In this document: one piece after another, positions 28,238 to 38,252 of the stretch
Layout: every line of letters starts with the position of its first letter
Numbering within the stretch: position 1 is the first letter of the stretch
Assembly: GCA_963693285.1 (NCBI GenBank)
Contig: OY848923.1
Location: forward strand, 129,818 to 193,817
From: Xestospongia muta
Lineage: Eukaryota > Porifera > Demospongiae > Haplosclerida > Petrosiidae
Direction: 5' to 3'
DNA: 64,000 bases
Program-made: the position numbers and the translations under genes
Notes under the pieces: generated by a model
What the model was told of the DNA's origin: nothing
What the model saw: only the letters and a program-made list of their open reading frames with translations
Databases searched by the model: none

Positions 28238-28906
28238 ATTTTAACATAACAGCTAGTAGCAGGTCCTAACTTCTCTCTATTACTCTCTCTTTATCATAGG
28301 GACCGTAATAATATCGCCGTCGAACATTTCTTCAAATATTTTGTAAAATACATGTATGGTAATCCAGATTTCTACTTATTTAACATGCCAATTATAATTT
28401 AATGTAAAATCTATTATATGTTCCATTTTAAAATGAACAATATAATTATGGAAAATGTATAAAAGGAGAACTTGTGGTTATCCTGTGTTTGTGGCAAATT
28501 GACATTTTTTGAAACCTTATCTGCATCCTCTGAGTTGAAAGGACATGACAGATTTCCTGTCCACAAAATATGAATACTATCTTGTGGTTTACTAATGAGT
28601 GGTTTGTAGTGAATCAGCACTTCCTAATGGTTTAGTGTTGTCATGACAGCACAATAGGATGATATTACAACACTGCAAAAAAGCCCCTTGTTGTCATCAG
28701 AGAGTGTGTCAATAGCTCAATGTATACTGGTCATCCAAAGGTCACATTATTGTGTTTTAAAGAATTATTACTCATATTGCTTAAAATAATATCACACAAA
28801 GACAATAGACTTGTTTAATATAATAAAAAGGTTATAAATCAAATAAACCTGATAGCCATTAGTTTTTGGGTTTATAAAGTGGAAATTGTTGTCAGTGTAA
28901 TGTATT
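28238..28906. other. JUN 3' region, no gene seen
   Basis: The sequence is AT-rich, with probable JUN 3' UTR and poly(A) region and then spacer leading to the convergent His-rich gene. Short ORFs here have no family resemblance. No RNA gene was recognised. Confidence 0.5.
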
Positions 28907-29119
28907 TTAGAGAATTGTACAACATCCAGTATTATGGTGGTGATGGTGATGAGGATGGTGGTGAGGGTGATGATGTACGAGAGGTGGAGGATGACCAAAG
29001 TGAATGTCATGGTGACCGTGATGGTGACCATGACGATGATGATCAAAATGGTGACCATGGTGATGGCCATGATGGTGGTGACCATGGTGATGGCCTCCTA
29101 AGAGATGGTGGCTCTCCAT
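28907..29119 (-). CDS. Small histidine-rich protein with C-terminal CaaX-like box
   Basis: 70-aa ORF from 29119 (MESHHLLGG). The start lies just after an acceptor-like TTTTAGTAG, so a 5' UTR intron is likely. About half the residues are His, in HHGHH patterns, with Phe/Asp/Pro breaks in the middle. The C-terminus is NTGCCTIL; the last four residues, CTIL, fit a CaaX box of the geranylgeranyl type, with a neighbouring Cys that could be acylated. This would make a membrane-tethered metal-binding peptide. The opposite strand also has an open frame (acidic GDGD repeats), so the strand choice rests on the CaaX ending and on the start context. No known orthologue is recognised. It is divergent from MED26. 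Confidence 0.5.
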   Translation of the reverse strand: MESHHLLGGHHHGHHHHGHHHGHHFDHHRHGHHHGHHDIHFGHPPPLVHHHPHHHPHHHHHHNTGCCTIL

Positions 29120-29410
29120 CTACTAAAAGAAAATTGGTCATTACATTAAAAAGCTATGTTTGGTTTAATTCCTCACTTTAAATCAGTTTAGAACAACAAA
29201 TGTATTATAATATATATTAAAAAAGAAGTTTCGTCTTTTATTACAGCAATAGTGGGTGGGGCTCGCGATCATGTGATAAGACGTCATCGATAGTTAATAT
29301 TATACGTACGCTCCAAAACGTCACATTTTTGCTGATCGAGAGAATGTGGCGACAGCAGCGCCGAGTGCTTCGTGGAGCTCACCTCTTGTTACTGGAGGGG
29401 AGGCGATGCA

Positions 29411-30671
29411 ATGCCTGGCACTGTTCAAGGCCTTAAAGACAGACTTTTGTGCGCAATCGATGATACAGGAAACGTAAGGCAACTTTATCGACATTTAAAA
29501 AATTATAAGCGTGTCACATGAGCTAAAATAAAGTTCACAGTTTAGATCAATTTAAAATGTCCGCCATCTTGTCTCTTTCAATTTATAGGTACTGGATATG
29601 GGTTTATTAGCACAAGTAATATCAGAATTAGAAGTAATACAAGTCACAGCTGAAGAACTCACTGTAAAGAAGTTCAAAAATCTTTAAATTTTAAAGGTTT
29701 TATAAGTTGTTTTTCTCCATACACAGGTAACTCGTCTAGGTCGTTTTATAAACAATGCTCGACGTAAAACATTAGATAAAGACTTGGCACGACGTATGAA
29801 AAATCTTCTGAAAGAATGGCAGCTACTTGTTCAAAAATCTGTAGAGAAAAATGGTATTGTTTCAAACGCTGTCAGTGATAATTCTACAAGCCATATATTG
29901 ACTCCGCCTCCTTCAGTTCCAGTAATGCCTACTGCTACAGTATCTAGTATATGTAGTGGAGAGAAAAAACCTAACAGTCCTTTATCAAATCGTAAATTAT
30001 TACTTAGTAGATTCTCCGCTATCAAGCAGACATCAATGCCACAGGCCACACCCACTACTCTCTCTTTGACTTCGTCTTCTCCATCAACTTATTCATCACT
30101 TATTGCCCCTCCTAATAATGTCACCAAATTATCTTTGTCCTCTTCGACCACACCCACTCCAATTAGTAACGGAACTAAACCAATTGAATCTTTAACAGTT
30201 CGTTTTCCTCTGGAACGGTTGCCACGGGAACAAGATGTATCTAGTCTTGTAGTGAGCATATCTCTTGCTTTAATTAGCTTTCCAAGTAGGCGGAGCTTAA
30301 TTGAACCAGCATTTCAACCAGAAGTTAACGTAATGAGTCCTTTAATTGTTCAAATAAAACGATCATTATTAAGTACACCACAAAGCATTTCTCCAGTACA
30401 TTTTCCTCTCCCTTCTAAACCTATCTCTTCTTCACTCTTGCCAAACGCTACTAATGAAACTGTTGAATGCACACATATTATACCTGGTGCTCCCAGTGGT
30501 CGCTTAAAATCTGACAATGTTCCTGAATTTTGTACTGCAGGTATTGACGGATGTCTTGGTGCAGATGGTATGTGGTATGAATGGACTGATGTTATGCCTC
30601 ATGATGAACCAGTAGTGACAATATTACCTTATGTTTATATCGATGGACTAGAGTTGTTATCAGATTTATAG
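29411..30671 (+). CDS. MED26: Mediator complex subunit 26
   Basis: Three exons: 29411-29473, 29589 to about 29663, and about 29728-30671. The start MPGTVQGLKDRLLCAIDD is in frame with the rest; the upstream ATG at 29344 is not. The first 90 residues form the TFIIS N-terminal (LW) domain: KDRLLCAID, VISELEVIQVTAEEL, VTRLGRFINNARRK and KNLLKEWQ. A long Ser/Thr/Pro-rich region follows. The C-terminus GIDGCLGADGMWYEWTD and VTILPYVYIDGL matches the conserved MED26 end that docks into Mediator. Human MED26 (about 600 aa) is longer, mainly in the disordered middle. Role: recruits elongation factors to RNA polymerase II. It converges with CMPK1. Confidence 0.93.
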
Positions 30672-30867
30672 TAGTGGCCTCATGTGACGTTATTAAGGAT
30701 GTCAAGTTGAAATAAGAGTTAAGGATCTTAATATTTATTGTCTTTTCAATCTGTCCCACAATGCTTAATCGTTATTGTGTTAATGAGTATATACTGTATC
30801 ACTGTAATAAACATTTAACTAAAACATTGATGAAAGAATAATTTTAATATCAATACTATTGCTTGGC

Positions 30868-31820
<953 letters not shown>

Positions 31821-31918
31821 CTAATCCGTCATACATGTAGACTATCCGTCATAGATAATAGTTCCTTCAAGTAACCACGCCCATCTATTATCACTATGCT
31901 GACAATTCCTTGAAGAAA

Positions 31919-33469
31919 ATGGGAGCTTGTTGTATGAAAAGTTCAGATGTTTCTTTTTCACATTCAAAGCGACAACGACCTTTGTTAGCTCCTTTGAGAT
32001 TAACACCTGATGGAATACCTCCCGACGGCGTTGACGATTCTATTCCGGCAATACCTAATGAGAAACTCCGAGAATTAGTGTCTATTCAACTCTATGACGA
32101 TCCAAGTCCGCCTAAATGTCCGTATTGTGAACGTCCAGAGTCAGACAAAGCTGACATGATGATTTGTAATAGCGAAATATTTCCATATACAACGTTTGAA
32201 ACATTAATGGAGCGTGGGTGGTGGCGTACTGGTAACGTTATTTTTATGCCTCAAAGTGAAGTTATTTGTTGTCCATCATTTGCAATACGTATGCCTGCAG
32301 CTGAATATCAGTTTACTAAAAATCATCGTGCTCTTTTGAATAAATGGAAAAATTTCTTACTCAATGGAGACCCTCGCTGGGAAAATCGAACCACAATTGA
32401 CAAATCACCTCTTGAAACTTGTCCAAAACCTTCTAACGACACACCTAATAACGACATATTAAATGAAGAACCTCTGCCAACGTTAGATGAAGACACAATA
32501 CCCCCTGAAAATTGTAAACCTAAAAAACCAGTTCGTTCTGGTTTGGGACCTGACCCTTCTAAACCACTCTGTAAAAAAGCAAGGCAACGTAGAGTAGAAC
32601 GAGCTTTAGATAAACGCTCACAACAAAAAGATTCAACTGAGAAACAAACTACATCTTTGAAGTCAAAAAAGACTTTACTTGAAGTTTTAAGAGAACACGA
32701 TTTAGAACTAGAAACTTCCACACCCAAACACAAATTAGAAATCAAATTAATAGCCCGAGATGATCCTGAAATAAAGTCATCACTCAAAGATTTCTTTGAT
32801 CTATATAATCGTTTTCAAGACGCTGTCCACCCAGGTAAATCTAAATTCAATACTGCTGCTGACCTTCACTGGGGCTTTATTAACTCCCCTCTTCAACCCT
32901 CACAAGGGGACCGTCCCCTAGGTACTTACCACATGAGATACTATCTTGATGGAGAATTGACAATGTTAAGTGTCATTGATATTCTTCCACGCTACTTAGT
33001 ATCAATCTATTTTATATATAATCCTCAAATTCGTTTCTTACAACCTGGTATTTATACGTGTTTACGAGAAATAGCATTGATACAAGAATTACAACAGAAA
33101 CATCCAGAATTGATTTATTACAATTTAGGATTTTTCAATAATTTTAGTCCAAAAATTAGCTACAAAAAGCAGTTTAAACCCACTGAAATTCTATGTCCTG
33201 TTACCAACACTTATGTTCCACTTGAACGAGTCATTCCATTGCTTAAAGAGACTCGGTTTTGTCGATTTGCCAACGAGGATGCCCCTGATCGTCTCAAAGA
33301 ATCTGATTATGATGTCGATCATCTTATTGTTTTGGATGTAACAGCAATGAAAGGAAGATATTTAAAAGATCTTCCTCAAGTTTTGAGACCTAGTTATAAA
33401 GCTCTTCTCCAACATTACATGAGGGGAGCAGGTGAAGACATATTGAGTAAGATGCTTATATCACGATAG
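31919..33469 (+). CDS. ATE1: Arginyl-tRNA--protein transferase 1
   Basis: Intronless. The first ATG is at 31919; the longer frame begins with TTG. The protein is 516 aa. The N-terminal domain has CPYCERPESDKADMMIC and VICCPSFAIRM, the conserved Cys motif region of ATE1, with ERGWWRTG between. The C-terminal GNAT-like domain has LGTYHMRYYLDGELTMLSV, VIDILPRYLVSIYFIY, PGIYTCLREIA and LGFFNNFSPKISYK, as in ATE1. It transfers Arg to N-terminal Asp, Glu or oxidised Cys in the Arg/N-degron pathway. Unusually, the N-terminus is MGACCMKSS, a good myristoylation plus dual-palmitoylation signal, so part of the enzyme may be membrane-bound. ATE1 is multi-exonic in vertebrates, so the intronless state may reflect retroposition. 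Confidence 0.94.
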   Translation: MGACCMKSSDVSFSHSKRQRPLLAPLRLTPDGIPPDGVDDSIPAIPNEKLRELVSIQLYDDPSPPKCPYCERPESDKADMMICNSEIFPYTTFETLMERGWWRTGNVIFMPQSEVICCPSFAIRMPAAEYQFTKNHRALLNKWKNFLLNGDPRWENRTTIDKSPLETCPKPSNDTPNNDILNEEPLPTLDEDTIPPENCKPKKPVRSGLGPDPSKPLCKKARQRRVERALDKRSQQKDSTEKQTTSLKSKKTLLEVLREHDLELETSTPKHKLEIKLIARDDPEIKSSLKDFFDLYNRFQDAVHPGKSKFNTAADLHWGFINSPLQPSQGDRPLGTYHMRYYLDGELTMLSVIDILPRYLVSIYFIYNPQIRFLQPGIYTCLREIALIQELQQKHPELIYYNLGFFNNFSPKISYKKQFKPTEILCPVTNTYVPLERVIPLLKETRFCRFANEDAPDRLKESDYDVDHLIVLDVTAMKGRYLKDLPQVLRPSYKALLQHYMRGAGEDILSKMLISR

Positions 33470-33667
33470 ACTTGTGCAATTATTAGTAATAATTACAGGG
33501 TTTTTAATAATTCAGGTTTATCAATGGATATTTTAAATTATTACTTAATTTTAACACGAGTTTGTTTATTTTTGTGTTGAATCATAATCACATTTTTATA
33601 GCAACAAAAATGATTTTAAAAAGGAAAATTATATACTAATAACCACGCCCACTTTCTTATCTTAAAG

Positions 33668-34368
33668 ATGGCTAAAGTGCAAGTCCTAAACGTCAACGTT
33701 CTCGATAACCCAACATTATTTAGGAACTCCTTTCAGTTTGAGGTGACCTTTGAATGTACAGAGAACTTGGAAACAGGTAGAGTTCTTATAAATTACAATA
33801 AATCTCAACATGCTCCCTATAGATCTTGAATGGAAAATCATATATGTTGGATCTGCTTCTAGTGAGTCTTATGATCAAGTACTAGACAGTGTCCTTGTTG
33901 GACCTGTTCCTGTGGGCCGGCATAAATTTTTATTTCAAGTAAGATTTTTTTTTGTTCCTAGACTGCCTCAATTTTGAAAGAGAAAATAAATGTTTTTGCA
34001 GTAAATTTTGAAACTCTATTTCTTAATACAGTAATGAACATTTTTGTTACTTTATACTTTTATTTCAGGCAAACAGTCCAGATTGTAGTAAAATCCCTGC
34101 TCATGAGGTGGTGGGTGTTACTGTAGTCCTCTTAACATGTTCATACAAGTCTCAAGAATTCGTCAGAATAGGATACTATGTTAACAATGAATATACTGAT
34201 CAAGAACTCATTGATAACCCACCAGGACAACCTCAATTTGACAAGGTGGGTGTAGCGTTTTCTAATTAAATGTACAATGAAATTTTTTCTTTCATTTCGG
34301 AGTAGTTACAAAGAAACATATTAGCAAGCAGTCCCAGAGTAACACGATTTAAAATCACTTGGGACTAA
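33668..34368 (+). CDS. ASF1: Histone H3-H4 chaperone ASF1
   Basis: Four exons: 33668-33776, 33823 to about 33938, 34070-34244 and 34308-34368. The protein is about 153 aa. The sequence follows ASF1 throughout: [89 protein letters not shown], and a last exon [17 protein letters not shown]. The Ig-like core is complete, but the protein stops right after it (WD-stop), lacking the acidic or Ser-rich tail of yeast and vertebrate ASF1. Role: replication-coupled and replication-independent histone H3-H4 delivery. CCACGCCCA lies 25 bp upstream of the start. It is tail-to-tail with MRPL55, 89 bp apart. Confidence 0.95.
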
Positions 34369-34457
34369 CTCTACTCAACCTCTCCTCTAATTCTGATATA
34401 TAATACTTTCATATTATATTGGTCCATTATATACATTATGTCACAATGATGTCATTG

Positions 34458-35046
34458 CTATCTTAAAAGATCCTTATATTGGGTGTGATCCCATTCTTCT
34501 TCAAGATAATCATCTTCAGAGAAATATTTTGGTTGTTGGGCCTGTCTCTTCTCTTTCTCACGAGCCTAAACAATTATAATAACACTTAAATATACCATTG
34601 GAATATATACCTCTCTTTGTTCAGGAGTAAGTGTGTTAGGATCTAATGGTAAAGTGATTATCTCATAAGGATAATGGTGATATATCTGGTAGGTGGAGCC
34701 ATCTTGATTAACAATCAGACAAGGATACAGACGAGGGTACAACCTCTTTGTATTAGGGATAGGGAGGTGTTTACCATCCGGACCAATACCCAATCTATAA
34801 GATATCAAATAGATCATAAAATATTTTAGAATTACTTTTCTAATCGTTTTGTTCTAGCTGTTGATGACCGATGGGCCACTTGGATTACGATTGTCTATCA
34901 TGTGATAATAATGTGAAATCTATGGTACAATCACGTGACTTACTTTTTCGAGCAATGTTTTTTGATATCTGTAAACAAGGTAGTCATAATTTATGGTAAT
35001 GTATTGAATACCTGAAAAAATGTGCAACTCTTGTCAAAGAGGCCAT
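34458..35046 (-). CDS. MRPL55: Mitochondrial large ribosomal subunit protein bL-type mL55
   Basis: Coding exons from 35046: a 35-nt first exon (MASLTRVAHFF), a 25-nt exon, then an exon reading VAHRSSTARTKRL, then the core exon (about 34797-34612) with KRLYPRLYPCLIVNQDGS and LPLDPNTLTPEQRE, and a last exon (about 34566-34458) rich in Glu/Lys/Asp. The YPRLYPxLxVxQDGST and DxxTLxPEQRE blocks are diagnostic of mL55. A mitochondrial targeting role for the basic N-terminus is inferred. Phases agree across all junctions. The start codon is only 42 bp from that of divergent cystinosin. Confidence 0.88.
34931..34939. promoter_or_regulatory. TCACGTGAC (CLEAR/E-box-like) site near cystinosin
   Basis: The palindromic TCACGTGA with flanking C is the core bound by MITF/TFE-family factors in lysosomal gene promoters. 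It lies in the first-intron region of MRPL55, about 150 bp upstream of the cystinosin start codon. Its function is inferred from the motif and the lysosomal neighbour. Confidence 0.4.
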
Positions 35047-35088
35047 CTTAATTTTGACCCCGCCCACACTGTTTATCCTGTTGTAAAA

Positions 35089-37007
35089 ATGGCAGACGGA
35101 CGAAGATTATTTTTATTTTCTCTCTTTTTTGCTCTCTTTAGAGAAAACCTGGCTACCGACGACTGTAGTACAGATACTCCAGAACGTATGTACAAACTTC
35201 CATGACTTATTAATATTATATTTATATAATGTAGCTGATAAGTTTGTGTTATGTGCCCATCAAATTGAGACAGTTGTTGTTGGAGACAATACTTCGATTT
35301 ATTTATATACAAAGTAAAGGATTATTTAAAGATAATAACAATGTATAAACTCTATTTAATAGATTTGATCACGATACAAATGTATCAAACATTAGTTTGA
35401 CTGTAATCACCAAACATGGGGGTGTGGTCAAACCTGTCCAGAACATAGTGAGTCACTAAATGTCTGTCCATTTATTGTTGCCATTTGTCCATTTGTTACT
35501 GCTATCTGTCTATTGTTGAAAAATATACTCATTTTAAAAGCAATATGTTTATTTTTAGATCACATTAGATGTCCCTGGCAATTTCACCTTAATTTTACAA
35601 GCAGTAGGGGCTGGACGAACTGAGATCTCCTTTAATTATTCTAATAATGAGGATTATGTTAACAATTATATTGAAAGGTGTGTTTATAATTATAGTAACA
35701 ATTATTATCTCTGTACCAGACTAGATCATTTAGTGAGAGAAGCTTCTGTTGTACACTGGAAACCATTAAATATAATTATTGCAATTATAGGATGGATGTA
35801 TTTTGCTGCTTGGAGTATTTCATTTTATCCTCAGGTGACTGTCATGTGACATGTCATGTGACTTGTAATTTATAATTTTACTTTCTAGATTTTCCTTAAT
35901 TTTTATCGAAGGAGTGTTGTTGGTCTAAATTTTGATTTTTTAGCCTATAATATTACTGGATTTTTAGCATACAGTGCATTTAATATCGGACTATATTGGA
36001 TACCTGTTATTGAGGTTAGCACCTATTATTAGTTCTATTATTAGATATGATATCATTATGATGTCATACCTGTCTATTATAGAAAGAATATTTTGATCGT
36101 AATCCTGGAGGTGTGAACCCAGTCCAACTGAATGACGTCATTTTTGCTATTCATGCTGCAGTAGCTACCCTCTTCACAATATTTCAATGTATCATATTTG
36201 AAGTAATTCATCTATCCATCTATTATCCTTCTTCTTTGCACATCAATACATGCATTTACTTAATATTCATCCATTTAGCGAAATAAGCAGAGGATTTCTA
36301 TAGTAGGTGGAATTATTTTAACCATTTTGTGGTCGTTTATGATAATCTCGTTATTTGTGTCGGTGGGACACAAATTGGAATGGCTAGACTTTCTTTATTT
36401 TGTTTCCTATGTCAAACTTGCTGTAACATTGATCAAATATGTACCACAGGTACATGTAATATTAATAACTAGTAATAAACTGTCATTATTTGTGTAGGCG
36501 TACATGAACTTTCGCCGTAAAAGTACTGTTGGATGGAGCATAGGTAATGTATTATTGGATTTTACTGGTGGAACATTGAGTATCTTACAAATGTTTCTTA
36601 TCTCTTATAACTATGGTAACTATTTGTCTATCTTATTGGTCTATCTATCCATTAATATCTTCTGTGTATCTATCCTCATCCTTTTATTCATCCATTCAGA
36701 TGACTGGAAGTCTATTTTTGGAGATCCTACTAAATTTGGTCTAGGTGCCTTTTCCATATGTTTTGATCTTCTTTTTATGACACAACATTATATTCTCTAT
36801 CGCCATCCGCCAGCTTCAAAAGATGGATACAGTAAAATTGATTCCAAATGGAATTCCACAAATCCAGAGACTAGACCGTTACTAGGAGATGATTCAGATG
36901 ATTTTACTCCATCTTTCTTTACAAAAGTCAAAGCTCAAGTTGCATTGCTTCTAGTTAAGTTAAAGTTGAGATCATCAGTATCTGACGTTGGACCATATTC
37001 TCCTTAA
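35089..37007 (+). CDS. CTNS: Cystinosin, lysosomal cystine/H+ symporter
   Basis: The start at 35089 gives a signal peptide ([13 protein letters not shown]). Early exons (35089-35185, 35235-35313, 35363 onward) encode the glycosylated lumenal domain. Later exons encode seven membrane helices with two PQ-loop motifs, recognisable by [27 protein letters not shown] and [49 protein letters not shown] matches cystinosin exactly across an 84-nt in-frame intron (36616-36699) that has no stop codon. The C-terminal tail keeps a GYSKI sequence, corresponding to the GYDQL lysosomal sorting signal of human CTNS. Function: proton-driven cystine export from lysosomes. Near-minimal bidirectional promoter with MRPL55. 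Confidence 0.94.
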
Positions 37008-37585
37008 CTTAGTATGCTAAATAATATATTGATTTTATTAATAAGGAATACACTTTCATAGAAATATAGTCCTTTTATAAACAAGAAATAATTATTTTTA
37101 TTATAATAATTAAATTCACTAGTAAGATCACCACAGTTTGTACCAGTGTCTTAACACAAATCAGTGGTAGTGTCATAAACTTATTATATTCATGGTCAAG
37201 ATATTGAAGATCACAAAGCATCCATAAAAGTTAGATGATATATAGAGTGTGCCTTTTTGAACCATTATGAAAGTGATAGCATATCATATGATCTAATATA
37301 AATATACAATTAACTATGTGTGACTAAAAAGAATTTTAACTTAATGTTTATAAGATTGTTTCTTTTGTTGTGGTGCCTATAAAATTAACAATGATAAAAA
37401 TGAATCTAATTATTAGTAGTGTTGTCCTAGTTTGCTTAAAACATAGCTTTAGCTTTAATTATTAATTTTTTAAGTCTTTTTAGTTCAACCGATACCAGTA
37501 ATCATATTCATAGCAATCGTTAATGAGATTCATAAGCGCACACTGTCGCGCCCCACAAGAGCATGAAGACAAAATCGTAAGTACA
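37008..37585. other. CTNS 3' flank and upstream region of the Pol III RNA candidate
   Basis: AT-rich with short A/T runs and no ORF worth calling. The last 80 bp turn GC-richer (CTGTCGCGCCCC near 37544) where a proximal sequence element for a type 3 Pol III promoter would be expected. Confidence 0.4.
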
Positions 37586-37593
37586 TATAAAAG
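37586..37593 (+). promoter_or_regulatory. TATA box of the Pol III RNA candidate
   Basis: TATAAAAG lies 25-30 nt upstream of the inferred RNA 5' end, the position used by type 3 (U6-like) Pol III promoters. Confidence 0.55.
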
Positions 37594-37612
37594 GAAACCA
37601 AAACAGTCTTGG

Positions 37613-37984
37613 TTGCCAGTGTGTTGTAGGCCAGCGTCTGCAATGCATCATGACCTCTGAGATGGTTACCAGCATACTCTTCGGAGTATCCGAAAGGCGG
37701 ACTAGGATACGGCTGGTAGTCTCCCTTTAAACGTGAAGAGGCTTGGTGTATTGTAGTCCCGGTTTAGTAATGACGATGATTTATTCCCGAAGCTAGAAAC
37801 CCAGTACGGCTGGTTCGAAGTTAGGGCGACGTTCCAGCCAGGATTACCTCGTCTTCGGACGAGGGTTACCAAGCCAGGTGGCGGTCCTAGCTAGCAATAG
37901 CAGGGAATCCTGGAGCCTAAGTGGAAGCCTGCGTGGAATTGAGTCAAGAAAGATCGTTTGGGCAACACACAAGGGTTTTTTTTT
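37613..37984 (+). ncRNA. Structured Pol III-type non-coding RNA, family unknown
   Basis: This is a GC-rich island of about 365 nt in AT-rich DNA with no ORF. It sits between a TATA box at 37586 and a run of nine T at 37976-37984. The ends pair: GTGTGTTG at 37619-37626 with CAACACAC at 37963-37970. Internal helices include TACCAGC/GCTGGTA (37667-37673 with 37712-37718) enclosing ATACTC-TTCG-GAGTAT (37674-37689). GGCTGG/CCAGCC pairs 37808-37813 with 37834-37839, and a 7-bp stem with a TTCG loop spans 37847-37864. Two UUCG tetraloops and a closed terminal helix argue for a real RNA. Size and layout fit RNase P, RNase MRP, 7SK or a lineage-specific RNA. I do not see the SRP helix 8 motif, a telomerase template, the 7SK GAUC hairpin, or clear P/MRP CR-I and CR-V motifs. 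Confidence 0.7.
37976..37984 (+). terminator. T9 Pol III terminator
   Basis: Nine consecutive T directly follow the terminal helix and AAGGG of the structured RNA, typical of Pol III termination. Confidence 0.6.
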
Positions 37985-38252
37985 GAAATTATAATTCTAT
38001 TTAAATATAAACAAATCTAATTATCTATTTATAAATTTATTTTAAGAGTATTAAAGAATAGTCGGTAAGGATGTTCAGGAGGTGAGTCAGTTGGATCATA
38101 TGAGTAACACAACTACACCTTTTTTAAGAAAGTAAAATGTTGAGCTGGCAGGTCTAGGAGCAATAAATTATTTACAAAGTGTCATATGCAGAATATGTGT
38201 CAACAATTCTAAAATATTTTCTTTGCAATAACTTGAGTAATAAATATAATCT

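Noticed and set aside
28879..29181. Acidic Gly-Asp-rich 100-aa ORF on the plus strand
   Set aside because: It is the antisense of the His-rich ORF; its ends have no recognisable motif and it depends on the same GGTGAT simple repeat.
37820..37835. GTTAGGG as a telomerase RNA template
   Set aside because: It is the telomere-sense orientation and only seven bases; a template would read CUAACCCUAA on the transcribed strand.
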